DNA of 37,508 bases. It comes from Stercoripulliclostridium_A sp964480195. GTDB lineage: Bacteria; Bacillota; Clostridia; Christensenellales; DTU072. This document shows, one piece after another, positions 24,752 through 32,570 of the stretch. The position numbers were made by a program, and so were the translations under genes. A model generated the notes under the pieces. It was not told the DNA's origin and did no database searches. It saw only the letters and a list, made by a program, of their open reading frames with translations. Where the stretch lies: contig CAYZOJ010000006.1 in the NCBI GenBank assembly GCA_964480195.1, positions 1-37,508 of the forward strand. The letters are read 5' to 3'. Within the stretch, counting starts at the first letter, position 1; each line of letters begins with the position of its first letter.

Positions 24752-24799
24752 TACTCGCCCGCGAAAAAATACGCTTCAGAACACGGTTTTTTGAATTAT

Positions 24800-25996
24800 T
24801 TACTTTTTAATTACCTTAAGGAACCAATTACGCACGATGTCAGACAAGCCGTCGAGGTAAGTTCTCGATTCGATATCGTCGAGCGTTATCAGCTTCGCCC
24901 GTCCGATTACGACACCATCATCGGTCTTAACCACGATTTCTCCGACCCGTGAGCCACTCCTGATCGGAGCTTTCAGGTTGCCGTCTATTTCGACTTCCAC
25001 AGTAAAATCGGATTTTGCACCTTTCTTTTGCAATACGCAAACATCCTCATCCGCGACGAACTCGAACGTACGATTTTTCGCTCCGTCTATCTTGATTTCC
25101 GCGGGGATTGCGACTCCCTTTTCAACCACATTCACCGTTCTGTAATTTGCAAACGCGTAATTGAACATCGCGGTTATCTCGGCAAATCGCGCTTTGCTGT
25201 TCTCGGCTCCCAACACGGTAGCGACAACCCTCGTATCGTCTCTTTTTGCCGATGCCGACAGACAAAACATCGCGGAATTGGTAAAACCGGTTTTACCCGC
25301 ATCGCAACCTTTATAAAAACGTATCAGCTTGTTCGTGTTTACGAATTCGGTAATTCTTCCGTCCGGATGTGAATAATTTTCCATATAAACGCTCGAATAT
25401 TTGTAATACTCTTTATGCCTTAACAACCTGCGCATCATCGTATCGACGTCTTTCGCAGTACTGTGCTGTCCGTCCGCAGGAAGCCCCGTCACATTGACGA
25501 AAACAGTGTTTTTCATACCGTATTCGCCCGCTTTTTCGTTCATAAGCGTTATAAACGCGTCAACGCCTCCGCTAATCGTTTCGGCAAGAGCTACGGACGC
25601 GTCGTTTGCGGAAACCACGATTACACCTTTGACAAGATCTTCGACGAGATACTCCTTGCCTGCGTCCAAAAACATTTGCGAACCACCCATTCCCGCGGCA
25701 GTTTCGCTTATAACGATTTTATCGTCAAAATTCAATCTACCGCTTTCAATTTCGTCAAAAACGATATTCAAAGTCATAATCTTGACCATACTCGCTATCG
25801 GATACTCGGCGTTCTCGTTGCGTGCATATAAGACTTCTCCCGTCGCGTAATCTGTAAGATACGCGGCTCTCGATCCGTAAGAACCGATTTGCTCTTTATT
25901 CGATTCCGTCTGAGCACACGCCGTCGCCGATATCGGAATAATCGCGCATATGAGAGCAATTACCGCTATTAACGTAAAAAATAAGCTTTTTCTCAT
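24800..25996 (-). CDS. D-alanyl-D-alanine carboxypeptidase (S11 family), copy 2
   Basis: A 398-residue secreted enzyme acting on peptidoglycan stem peptides. A signal peptide of about 28 residues ends near ATACAQT. Active-site motifs are SMVK (69-72), SAN (129-131) and KTG (235-237). The C-terminus ends in a likely amphipathic anchor helix (LSDIVRNWFLKVIKK). I start at the ATG at 25996, with AAGGGGTG seven bases before it; a GTG three codons earlier is too close to that site. It differs strongly from copy 1 and lies next to sporulation genes, as dacF does in other spore formers, so a role in spore cortex is possible. A weak promoter-like pair (TTACAT, TATACT) lies upstream. Confidence 0.93.
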   Translation of the reverse strand: MRKSLFFTLIAVIALICAIIPISATACAQTESNKEQIGSYGSRAAYLTDYATGEVLYARNENAEYPIASMVKIMTLNIVFDEIESGRLNFDDKIVISETAAGMGGSQMFLDAGKEYLVEDLVKGVIVVSANDASVALAETISGGVDAFITLMNEKAGEYGMKNTVFVNVTGLPADGQHSTAKDVDTMMRRLLRHKEYYKYSSVYMENYSHPDGRITEFVNTNKLIRFYKGCDAGKTGFTNSAMFCLSASAKRDDTRVVATVLGAENSKARFAEITAMFNYAFANYRTVNVVEKGVAIPAEIKIDGAKNRTFEFVADEDVCVLQKKGAKSDFTVEVEIDGNLKAPIRSGSRVGEIVVKTDDGVVIGRAKLITLDDIESRTYLDGLSDIVRNWFLKVIKK

Positions 25997-26059
25997 AAAA
26001 TTCACCCCTTTTCTTAAGTATAAACAAAAGCATTCGATTTATGTAACTCTTCTCATATG

Positions 26060-26674
26060 TCACGTTACAGATACGAGAACTGCATAAATCACAATAAAAT
26101 ATACCGTCGAAAATATGACGTTAATGCAAAAATACGGCTCAATCGTTCGGCATATCGACCTTCCGCTACAAGCAAAATTGGTAAAAAGTTTGCGATTGCA
26201 CGAAAAATTCAACAGCATATATACGCCTCGCAACGCGCATACGACGAGCAAAAAAGTTACCGCAATCGTCGGAATAAGGTACAAGACAAAATATAACGAC
26301 CCGCAAAGCGTATCAACGGCTATCGCCTCGAACGCATTGGAAAATATCAAATATGAGCCGAGCGCTATCCCGCCGTAGCCGACCACAGTAAACACAACAA
26401 AGTGTGACGACGTTATGAAAACGCCCAAGTAAATCACGCACGTCCACAACAAAACTCGCAACGTTTGAGATACTATCGGCGCTCCGGATTCTCTGATTAT
26501 GTCGTAAAAAAAATTAACGCATTCTTCCGCTTCTCCGTAGTCTTTTCCGACGGCAATCAAAAAACCGAGTACAAATGCAACCAACGCTATAAAAAAGTGC
26601 CGTTTATCCGAAAACAGCACGTTTTTTATCTCATAAACGCAATTTCTAACATAACAGCACGTCTTTTTGAACAT
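26060..26674 (-). CDS. SpoIIM-like membrane protein
   Basis: A 204-residue protein with about five hydrophobic helices (roughly 28-44, 72-92, 94-112, 118-150 and 180-200). It resembles stage II sporulation protein M in size, the first helix pattern FFIALVAFVLGFLIA and the LYFVLYLIPTIAV region. SpoIIM works with SpoIID and SpoIIP in engulfment of the forespore. It lies 33 bases after spoIVB, which supports a sporulation role. The similarity is modest by eye, and Cys is unusually frequent. No clear ribosome binding site; the ATG sits in a small palindrome. Confidence 0.6.
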   Translation of the reverse strand: MFKKTCCYVRNCVYEIKNVLFSDKRHFFIALVAFVLGFLIAVGKDYGEAEECVNFFYDIIRESGAPIVSQTLRVLLWTCVIYLGVFITSSHFVVFTVVGYGGIALGSYLIFSNAFEAIAVDTLCGSLYFVLYLIPTIAVTFLLVVCALRGVYMLLNFSCNRKLFTNFACSGRSICRTIEPYFCINVIFSTVYFIVIYAVLVSVT

Positions 26675-26689
26675 AGTAAAAACTATGTT
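26670..26689. repeat. Palindrome over the SpoIIM-like start codon
   Basis: AACATAGT (26670-26677) and ACTATGTT (26682-26689) are perfect 8-bp arms around AAAA. The right-hand arm in transcript order contains the start codon. It could hinder initiation as an RNA hairpin or bind a protein as DNA; AT-rich chance pairing is also possible. Confidence 0.5.
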
Positions 26690-26707
26690 TTATATCGACA
26701 AAATATG

Positions 26708-27784
26708 CTATTCCGTCAACCATTCCGCATATATTCCGTATCCGTACATCGGATCGTCTACAAGTACGTGAGTTACAGCGCCGACCAACTTCCCGTTTTG
26801 CACGATCGGCGAACCGCTCATGCCTTGCACTATACCGCCGGTAATCTTCAACAACGTCTTATCCGTTACCCGAATAACCAACCCTTTTGTATCGCGTTCT
26901 GTTTGACTTAAAGTTTTGACGATTTCAATGTCGTAACGCTTGGGCGTTTCCCCCTCAATGGTCGAATAAATGTACGCTTTTCCGGGTTTTACTTCGGAAA
27001 TCTTACCGATTTCTATCGGTTTGCCGATTTTTAACGCGTCGCCGTCCGCGGTACCGTATACCCCGAGCGCGCCGTTCGCATTCACCGTTCCGATAGGTAC
27101 GGAATCCCTGTCGAAAACACCTTTTAACGCCCCCGCTTCGCCTTTTACACCCTTAACGGCACCGAGTACCTTACAGGAATAAACAAATCCTTTTTGATAA
27201 TTATACGCGTCGTCGATTCCGGGATCTGAAATCTGATGTCCCAAAGTACAAAATCTACCGTTCTGTTCGGTAAAAGTCAACGTTCCCACGCCCGCAATCT
27301 CGTTTTTTACTATTACGCCTATCTTTTTTTCACCCGATAACGGGTCGAACAACGGCGAAACTTTCACTTCCCCGTATACATCAGCTCTTTTATACTTAAA
27401 AACAATCTCCCCGTTCGAATTTTTTATAAGATTAGCCACGTCTTCCGGGGTTTTTACATCGCTTCCGTTGCCTTCCACGATAAGATCACCTACTTGAAGC
27501 CCCGCTTTTTCCGCAGGATTAAACGTGCCGTCCGCGGTAATTATCGGCACAAAGCCCGCAACGGTAACACCGTCCGACATCAATTTCAACCCTACGGGAA
27601 TACCACCGAGATAGACCGAATTTTCAGTAATAGCAGTAGCTTTGTTTCCTTTGCTCGTTCGCCCGTACAGCGCACTCGAAAAGCAGAAACAAACTATAAA
27701 AGAAAAAACGAGCGCAAAGGATATAACCGTCCCGGCAATACGCCACACTCGCTCGTTGTATTTTGAAATATGTTTATTAGACAT
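26708..27784 (-). CDS. spoIVB: SpoIVB serine peptidase
   Basis: A 358-residue signalling protease of sporulation, secreted from the forespore to trigger pro-sigmaK activation. An N-terminal membrane or signal segment (about 14-38) is followed by a PDZ domain (about 65-135, GLQVGDLIVEGNG) and the S55 peptidase domain. The catalytic His is in FCTLGHQISDPG and the Ser in VQGMSGSPIVQNGKLVGAVTHV (cut here as GMSGSP, 321-326). GAGG precedes the ATG. It follows recN, the standard order in Clostridia, but the next gene is SpoIIM-like rather than spo0A. Confidence 0.94.
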   Translation of the reverse strand: MSNKHISKYNERVWRIAGTVISFALVFSFIVCFCFSSALYGRTSKGNKATAITENSVYLGGIPVGLKLMSDGVTVAGFVPIITADGTFNPAEKAGLQVGDLIVEGNGSDVKTPEDVANLIKNSNGEIVFKYKRADVYGEVKVSPLFDPLSGEKKIGVIVKNEIAGVGTLTFTEQNGRFCTLGHQISDPGIDDAYNYQKGFVYSCKVLGAVKGVKGEAGALKGVFDRDSVPIGTVNANGALGVYGTADGDALKIGKPIEIGKISEVKPGKAYIYSTIEGETPKRYDIEIVKTLSQTERDTKGLVIRVTDKTLLKITGGIVQGMSGSPIVQNGKLVGAVTHVLVDDPMYGYGIYAEWLTE

Positions 27785-27829
27785 TTATTTACCTCACGTT
27801 TTATTGTGCGGTATTTATAGTCTTATATC

Positions 27830-27878
27830 CGCATTCGAGTATTCTAATTTATGTTAATTCCTATAATACTCGAGTGCG
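27830..27878. repeat. Inverted repeat between recN and spoIVB
   Basis: CGCATTCGAGTATT (27830-27843) and AATACTCGAGTGCG (27865-27878) pair with one mismatch across a 21-base loop. It begins eight bases after the recN stop. There is no T-tract, so it is not a standard terminator; it may be an operator, an mRNA 3' stabiliser or part of the spoIVB promoter region. Confidence 0.6.
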
Positions 27879-27885
27879 AGAGTGT

Positions 27886-29592
27886 CTATTTTTTGGATAA
27901 TTTATAACTTTTTGCCCAATTTATCGCTTCTTCGGCATTTTGTCTACCGATAGCGCTTTCAAGCGCTGAACCCGCAAGTCTTGCGACTTCCATGACCCTT
28001 TCGACTTCTCCGAGCGCCGTAATATGCGTTTCGGTCTTGCCGTCAAACTCCGATTTTTCTATCAGATAATGACAGTCCGCCATCGAAGCAAGTTGCGGTA
28101 AATGAGTTACGGCAAGCACCTGCCTCTCGCGTGCAACGTCATACAATTTGCATGCCACTACTTTTGCGACCGCTCCGCTTATGCCCGTGTCGATTTCATC
28201 GAATACCAAAGTATCGACACCTTCGAGTTCCGCCGTGATATTTTTGAGTCCCAACATAAATCGGCTCATCTCTCCGCCCGACGCGATTTTGGACAGAGGT
28301 CTTAGTGGTTCGCCGAGGTTTGGCGAAATCATAAATTTCACATCATCGGCACCTCGCACGTCTACCCTACGCAATATTTCGGAGTCCTCATCGGGGAAAA
28401 CGATTTCGACTTTGAATACGGCGCTCTTCATACCGAGCTCTTTAAGATTTAGAGTAATAGCCTTTTCGAAATTTTGAGATGCGGTAATGCGCTCTTCGTG
28501 CAACGCACGCGCTAAAGAAACAATTTGCTTGCTTTCGCGCTCCTCAATCACTTCGAGTTCGCCTAAACGCGCTTCCGCATTACGCAAAGTTTCGAGCTCT
28601 GCGCCCGCTCTTTGACAAAACTCAGATATTTCCTTAACGTCGCCACCGAAACGACGTTTAATCTTGCGTATATCGTCGATACGTTTTTCAATTTCGGCAA
28701 GCTCCGCAGGATTAAATGCAGAATTTTCGATTTCTCCCTGTAACGTATCCGCTATGTCGCGAAGCTCAATTTTAACGCTGTCAAGCCGTTCGGCAAGATC
28801 CTCAAACCTTTCATCAAACGAAAGTACGGAATTCAGCTCTTTTTTTGCAAACTGCACGGCATTCAAGGCACACATTCCGTCCTCGCCGTCAATTTGGGCA
28901 TATGCCGAACCGAGAGCATTGATTATACGTTCAGAGTTTTGATATTTGTTACGAGTAACGACAAGGCGTTCTTCCTCGCCGTCTTCGGGATTTACCCTTT
29001 CGATTTCGGCAAGCTGATACTCGAGCAGGTCAATTCTTCTCTGCCTTGACGCTTCGTCCTCAAAACTCTCGGCTTCTTTTTTTGCGGAACGATATACGGC
29101 AATATGTTTGTTCAAGTCCGAAACAATCGCATTCGCGCGCCGAGAATAATTATCGAGAATTTTAATATGGTTCGCCTCGTTTAACAACGACTGCGTTTCG
29201 TGTTGAGAGTGTATATCTACGAGCAACGCCATCAGTCTGCGGAGTTGCCCGAGAGTAACGACCGTGCCGTTAACCCTACAATCGCTTCTGCCCGTTTCGG
29301 ACATACTGCGCTTCACAACGATATTTTCATCGCGTTCTATGCCATAATCGTCCAAAATCGCGACAATTTCAGGATTATTATCATCTCCGAACACCGCTTG
29401 CACCGTTGCAGACTTTTCTCCGTGACGTATCAAAGTCTTGTCGGCTCGGTCGCCGAGCACAAAATCAAGACTGTCGATAATTATAGATTTACCCGCGCCG
29501 GTTTCGCCGGATAAGACGTTTAATCCTTTCCCGAACTCGAGTGTAACCTCTTTAATTAATGCGATATTTTTAACAGTTAACGAGTAGAGCAT
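27886..29592 (-). CDS. recN: DNA repair protein RecN
   Basis: A 568-residue SMC-like ATPase that acts at double-strand breaks. Walker A is GETGAGKS at 29-36; a long coiled-coil region runs through about 160-390; the ABC signature lies in the IASGGEMSRFMLGLK region; and Walker B is VDTLVFDEIDTGISG. The length matches the family (about 550-570). The ATG overlaps the argR stop by one base (TAATG). The argR-recN-spoIVB order is conserved in Firmicutes. Confidence 0.97.
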   Translation of the reverse strand: MLYSLTVKNIALIKEVTLEFGKGLNVLSGETGAGKSIIIDSLDFVLGDRADKTLIRHGEKSATVQAVFGDDNNPEIVAILDDYGIERDENIVVKRSMSETGRSDCRVNGTVVTLGQLRRLMALLVDIHSQHETQSLLNEANHIKILDNYSRRANAIVSDLNKHIAVYRSAKKEAESFEDEASRQRRIDLLEYQLAEIERVNPEDGEEERLVVTRNKYQNSERIINALGSAYAQIDGEDGMCALNAVQFAKKELNSVLSFDERFEDLAERLDSVKIELRDIADTLQGEIENSAFNPAELAEIEKRIDDIRKIKRRFGGDVKEISEFCQRAGAELETLRNAEARLGELEVIEERESKQIVSLARALHEERITASQNFEKAITLNLKELGMKSAVFKVEIVFPDEDSEILRRVDVRGADDVKFMISPNLGEPLRPLSKIASGGEMSRFMLGLKNITAELEGVDTLVFDEIDTGISGAVAKVVACKLYDVARERQVLAVTHLPQLASMADCHYLIEKSEFDGKTETHITALGEVERVMEVARLAGSALESAIGRQNAEEAINWAKSYKLSKK

Positions 29593-30035
29593 TATTCTAA
29601 AAAGTTGTCCAGCAATTTGACAATAGTTTGAACTTCGCTTTTATCGCGAATTATTATAAGTATGGTATCGTCGCCCGCAATCGTTCCCATAATGTTTCTG
29701 TTTTCCAAGCTATCTATAAGTATAGCGGCGGAATTGGCAGAACCGTTAATAGTTTTCAACACGATAAAATTTTCGGCATAATCAATGCTTAATACCGATT
29801 GATGGAACAATATTTTAAGCCTCATAAGCTTGGGATCAAGCGGTTTTACATAATGTGCTTTACCGCCGGACGTCGTCGTTTTTTGAAGTCCAAGCTCCTG
29901 TATATCCCTCGATACAGTCGCTTGCGTAACCTTAAATCCTTCGAGTTTTAAGAGCTCTGTAAGCTCCTGTTGCGTATCTATATCGTGCTTTTCTATAAGC
30001 TCCAAAAGCTTTTCTTGCCTTGCCTGTCTTGTCAT
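29592..30035 (-). CDS. argR: Arginine repressor ArgR/AhrC
   Basis: A 147-residue hexameric regulator of arginine metabolism genes. The N-terminal winged helix (1-65) has the recognition segment VTQATVSRDIQELGL; the C-terminal domain (about 80-147) has the arginine-binding and oligomerisation motif in IMGTIAGDDTILIIIRD. Length is typical. The start overlaps the nadK stop as ATGA and the stop overlaps recN, giving a tightly coupled nadK-argR-recN unit. Confidence 0.96.
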   Translation of the reverse strand: MTRQARQEKLLELIEKHDIDTQQELTELLKLEGFKVTQATVSRDIQELGLQKTTTSGGKAHYVKPLDPKLMRLKILFHQSVLSIDYAENFIVLKTINGSANSAAILIDSLENRNIMGTIAGDDTILIIIRDKSEVQTIVKLLDNFLE

Positions 30036-30883
30036 ATTTTATCTACATAGCTCCAATAATACATTTTATTTAGCAATTTTTCGTAAAAATCATAGTTTTT
30101 ATGGCGTAAAAATTTTATTGTTTTATCGGATTCGGTTATTTCGACGGAATCGCCGGCATAAAGCTCAACACCTTCCTCGCCGTCGACATCGAGTCTTGCA
30201 TACGGTTCGGCGTGTAAAATTTCTACAGTGAAATTCCCGGTCGACTTAACGACAATCGGTCGAGTAAACAACGAATGCGGGCATATAGGCGTTGCGACCA
30301 AAACTTCGGCGTCCGGAGCTATCACAGGACCGCCCGCGGATAGATTATATGCTGTCGAACCCGTAGGCGTCGCAACGATAAGCCCGTCCGAAGTGTACCT
30401 CTCCAAAACGGTGCCGTTCACTCGGAGTTCCGCTTTCAACAATTTGGTTCTGGTTCCGTGCAAAACGACGACGTCGTTTAACGCATAAAAAACTTTTCCT
30501 TTACTTTCGACGCGCAACAATCGTCTAACGTCGCCGTCGCAAGCACCGTTTACGGCGTCTTTAATGTAATTTTCAAGATGATCTTTATCTTCTTCGGCAA
30601 GGAAACCTTTATGCCCTATGTTTATAGGAAGAATCGGCGCGTTTCCGTTCGCGCAATCGTGCGCTATACGCAAAATCGTGCCATCCCCGCCAAGCACGAT
30701 AATAAAATCGCTGACTTTGGCGAGTTTTTCCGGTTCGTACACTTTTGCTCGATCCGATGCAAAATCGGCAAGTTCGCGCGAATACGCGACTTCTACGGCA
30801 AGCGTTTTAAGTATATCGAGAACCTTGCGCGTAACGCGACCGTCTTTATCTCTGGTTAAATTAGAATGTATACCTACTATCAT
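30032..30883 (-). CDS. nadK: NAD kinase
   Basis: A 283-residue enzyme that makes NADP from NAD and ATP or polyphosphate. Conserved motifs are GGDGT (65-69), INIGHKGFLAE, and the substrate loop DGLIVATPTGSTAYNLSAGGP. I start at the ATG at 30883 (MIVGIHSN), as in homologues; the longer frame uses a TTG at 30907 that lies inside the promoter. There is no ribosome binding site; the -10 is six bases before the ATG, predicting a leaderless mRNA. argR and recN follow with overlaps. Confidence 0.94.
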   Translation of the reverse strand: MIVGIHSNLTRDKDGRVTRKVLDILKTLAVEVAYSRELADFASDRAKVYEPEKLAKVSDFIIVLGGDGTILRIAHDCANGNAPILPINIGHKGFLAEEDKDHLENYIKDAVNGACDGDVRRLLRVESKGKVFYALNDVVVLHGTRTKLLKAELRVNGTVLERYTSDGLIVATPTGSTAYNLSAGGPVIAPDAEVLVATPICPHSLFTRPIVVKSTGNFTVEILHAEPYARLDVDGEEGVELYAGDSVEITESDKTIKFLRHKNYDFYEKLLNKMYYWSYVDKI

Positions 30884-30889
30884 ACTTAG

Positions 30890-30918
30890 ATTATACAACT
30901 TATGCAAAAATTATACAA
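30890..30918 (-). promoter_or_regulatory. Promoter of nadK-argR-recN (leaderless)
   Basis: On the - strand, TTGTAT (30918-30913), 17 bp and TATAAT (30895-30890), then CTAAGT and the nadK ATG. The -35 sequence, spacer length and six-base gap equal those of the recombinase promoter at 1058-1086. Confidence 0.75.
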
Positions 30919-30969
30919 GCGCGACGGCTGTATTTAACGAAAATTTGTATTTTCTGTTTCGCAACAGTC

Positions 30970-31692
30970 TTATTTATGCAAAAGAGTTAAGTATTCTTGG
31001 TTTTTATTTTCAAACGGATGCGGGGCTTCAATATACTTATCCGCGCGTAAGCCGAGCTCTTTAGCAAATGCCAACACGCGTGCGACAGCAGTTTCGGCAA
31101 TCTTTTTGGATTTAACGATTCCGGTCTTGGTGAGATTCCCTTTGCCCACTTCGAACTGAGGTTTTATCAATGCAATTATTACGCTGTCCGAATGCATAAA
31201 TTGTAGCATTGCAGGCAAAATCAAAGGAAGCGATATGAAAGAAACGTCTATCGTGATTATATCTGCTTTTATTCCGATATCTTCAAACGTCAAATAACGC
31301 GCGTTTAATTTGTCTTTAACGACGACATGCGAATTATCGGCAAGTTCCTGCGGTAACGCACATTCGCCGATATCCACGGCGTACACACACTCCGCTCCGC
31401 GCTTAACGAGCACGTCCGTAAAACCGCCGTTAGACGCACCTATGTCTATGCAAATCTTGCCTTGCACTTCGGTTTTATAGTATTCAAGTGCTTTTTGGAG
31501 CTTAAGACCGCCCAAAGACGCGTAATCGTCGGACGAGTCGACCGTCAACAAATCGTCCTTAGAAACCTCCGCAGACGGCTTAGAAACGGTTATTCCGTTA
31601 ACGGAAACCTTGCCGAGTTCTATTAAGTTGCGCGCGTGCGTACGCGATCTTGCCAAACCGCGTTCCGCAAGCATAACGTCTATCCTTGTCAT
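30970..31692 (-). CDS. tlyA: TlyA family rRNA 2'-O-methyltransferase
   Basis: A 240-residue protein with an N-terminal S4 RNA-binding domain (about 1-60) and an FtsJ-like methyltransferase domain. The SAM site is CIDIGASNGGFTDVLV; the conserved charged residues are K64 (SLGGLKLQKAL), D149 (IDVSFISL), K177 (LIKPQFE) and the Glu of NQEYL. Homologues methylate ribosomal RNA and are also called hemolysin-like. I start at the ATG at 31692, which overlaps the stop of the upstream gene as ATGA with AAAGGTG just before. nadK follows from its own promoter. Confidence 0.92.
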   Translation of the reverse strand: MTRIDVMLAERGLARSRTHARNLIELGKVSVNGITVSKPSAEVSKDDLLTVDSSDDYASLGGLKLQKALEYYKTEVQGKICIDIGASNGGFTDVLVKRGAECVYAVDIGECALPQELADNSHVVVKDKLNARYLTFEDIGIKADIITIDVSFISLPLILPAMLQFMHSDSVIIALIKPQFEVGKGNLTKTGIVKSKKIAETAVARVLAFAKELGLRADKYIEAPHPFENKNQEYLTLLHK

Positions 31693-32309
31693 TTGCACCT
31701 TTTATTTTTTACGCGCAAAGAGCAAATGCATCTTGCCGTAAACATTATAATATCGTTTCCGTTTTTTATGGCGACATCCTTAAAAATCGCCTTTCCGCCT
31801 ACGGTAACAGCGCCGACTATGCTGGAAAAGCATACCGTAACCCAATAATTAACGGTTTGATCGGCAATAAGCTTCATCGCTATCGCGACCGTACACGCAC
31901 CGCTGATTATACCGCATATGTCGCCTATTACGTCACAACAAATGTTCGATACTTTTTCGGCGTTTGTAACCAACGCCATCGCCATTCGCGCTCCGCGTTC
32001 ATTGTTTTTGACGGCTTCTGCAATCGGCGCGAGATCACACGCCGTAACCGCTACGCCTATCGCATCGCACGTTATACTTACGGCTATCAACAGCGACAAC
32101 AGTATTACGGCGACGCTTACGTGCGCAACCGACGACGTTAACTCTGATATAAACGAGAAAAACGCTCCGAGCACGAACGTAACAACCGTGATTTTTATTG
32201 TCCAAATCGTAGTAGCGGACATCGCGCCTTTTTGTGGCTTTACATCGTTATCGTTTTTCGACGTCGATATCCGAGCTCCGGTTCCCGTATTATTCGATTT
32301 TTCTTGCAT
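31689..32309 (-). CDS. Membrane protein, DUF21 (CorB/CNNM-like) domain only
   Basis: A 206-residue protein with a Ser/Asn-rich polar N-terminus (1-30) and four hydrophobic segments at about 33-55, 62-88, 130-150 and 152-172. The segment NAEKVSNICCDVIGDICGIISG resembles the second helix region of the DUF21 domain of CNNM/CorB magnesium-efflux proteins; the CBS domains that usually follow are absent. GAGGG precedes the ATG. It occupies the place between xseB and tlyA where ispA and dxs commonly lie in Firmicutes, and its stop overlaps tlyA. A transport role is not shown. Confidence 0.6.
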   Translation of the reverse strand: MQEKSNNTGTGARISTSKNDNDVKPQKGAMSATTIWTIKITVVTFVLGAFFSFISELTSSVAHVSVAVILLSLLIAVSITCDAIGVAVTACDLAPIAEAVKNNERGARMAMALVTNAEKVSNICCDVIGDICGIISGACTVAIAMKLIADQTVNYWVTVCFSSIVGAVTVGGKAIFKDVAIKNGNDIIMFTARCICSLRVKNKRCK

Positions 32310-32357
32310 ATTCCCTCTTTATAAGAAAATATGCCGTAAAACCGCTAATATACCCTG

Positions 32358-32570
32358 TTATTCTTCAACGTCCCCGTCAAGATTTATACGGCTGAGATCT
32401 GCGTTGAGAAGTTCGAGTTTACCCTTGCTTTCCTTTATTGCGGAAACGCATTTTTTACCGAGATTTATTGCTTCGTTGTAAAGTTTGAGACTGTCTTCTA
32501 TCGACAAAGTTTCACTTTCCAACTTCTCCACTATCTTTTCCAATTTTTCAAGATCTTTTTCGAAGTTCAT
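32358..32570 (-). CDS. xseB: Exodeoxyribonuclease VII small subunit
   Basis: A 70-residue subunit that binds the C-terminal region of XseA. The sequence FEKDLEKLEKIVEKLES followed by LSIEDSLKLYNEAINLGKKC is characteristic, with two helices and an acidic end. Length is typical. The ATG overlaps the xseA stop (ATGA), as expected for a subunit pair made in fixed ratio. Confidence 0.95.
   Translation of the reverse strand: MNFEKDLEKLEKIVEKLESETLSIEDSLKLYNEAINLGKKCVSAIKESKGKLELLNADLSRINLDGDVEE

Noticed and set aside
24736..24763. The CGCGGGCG inverted repeat as the terminator of the carboxypeptidase gene at 24800-25996
   Set aside because: On that strand the Ts come before the hairpin and ACTAATATA follows it, so it cannot act as an intrinsic terminator.
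26675..26710. A fourth leaderless promoter in front of the SpoIIM-like gene
   Set aside because: The hexamer six or so bases before the ATG matches the -10 consensus poorly and there is no -35 17 bp upstream.
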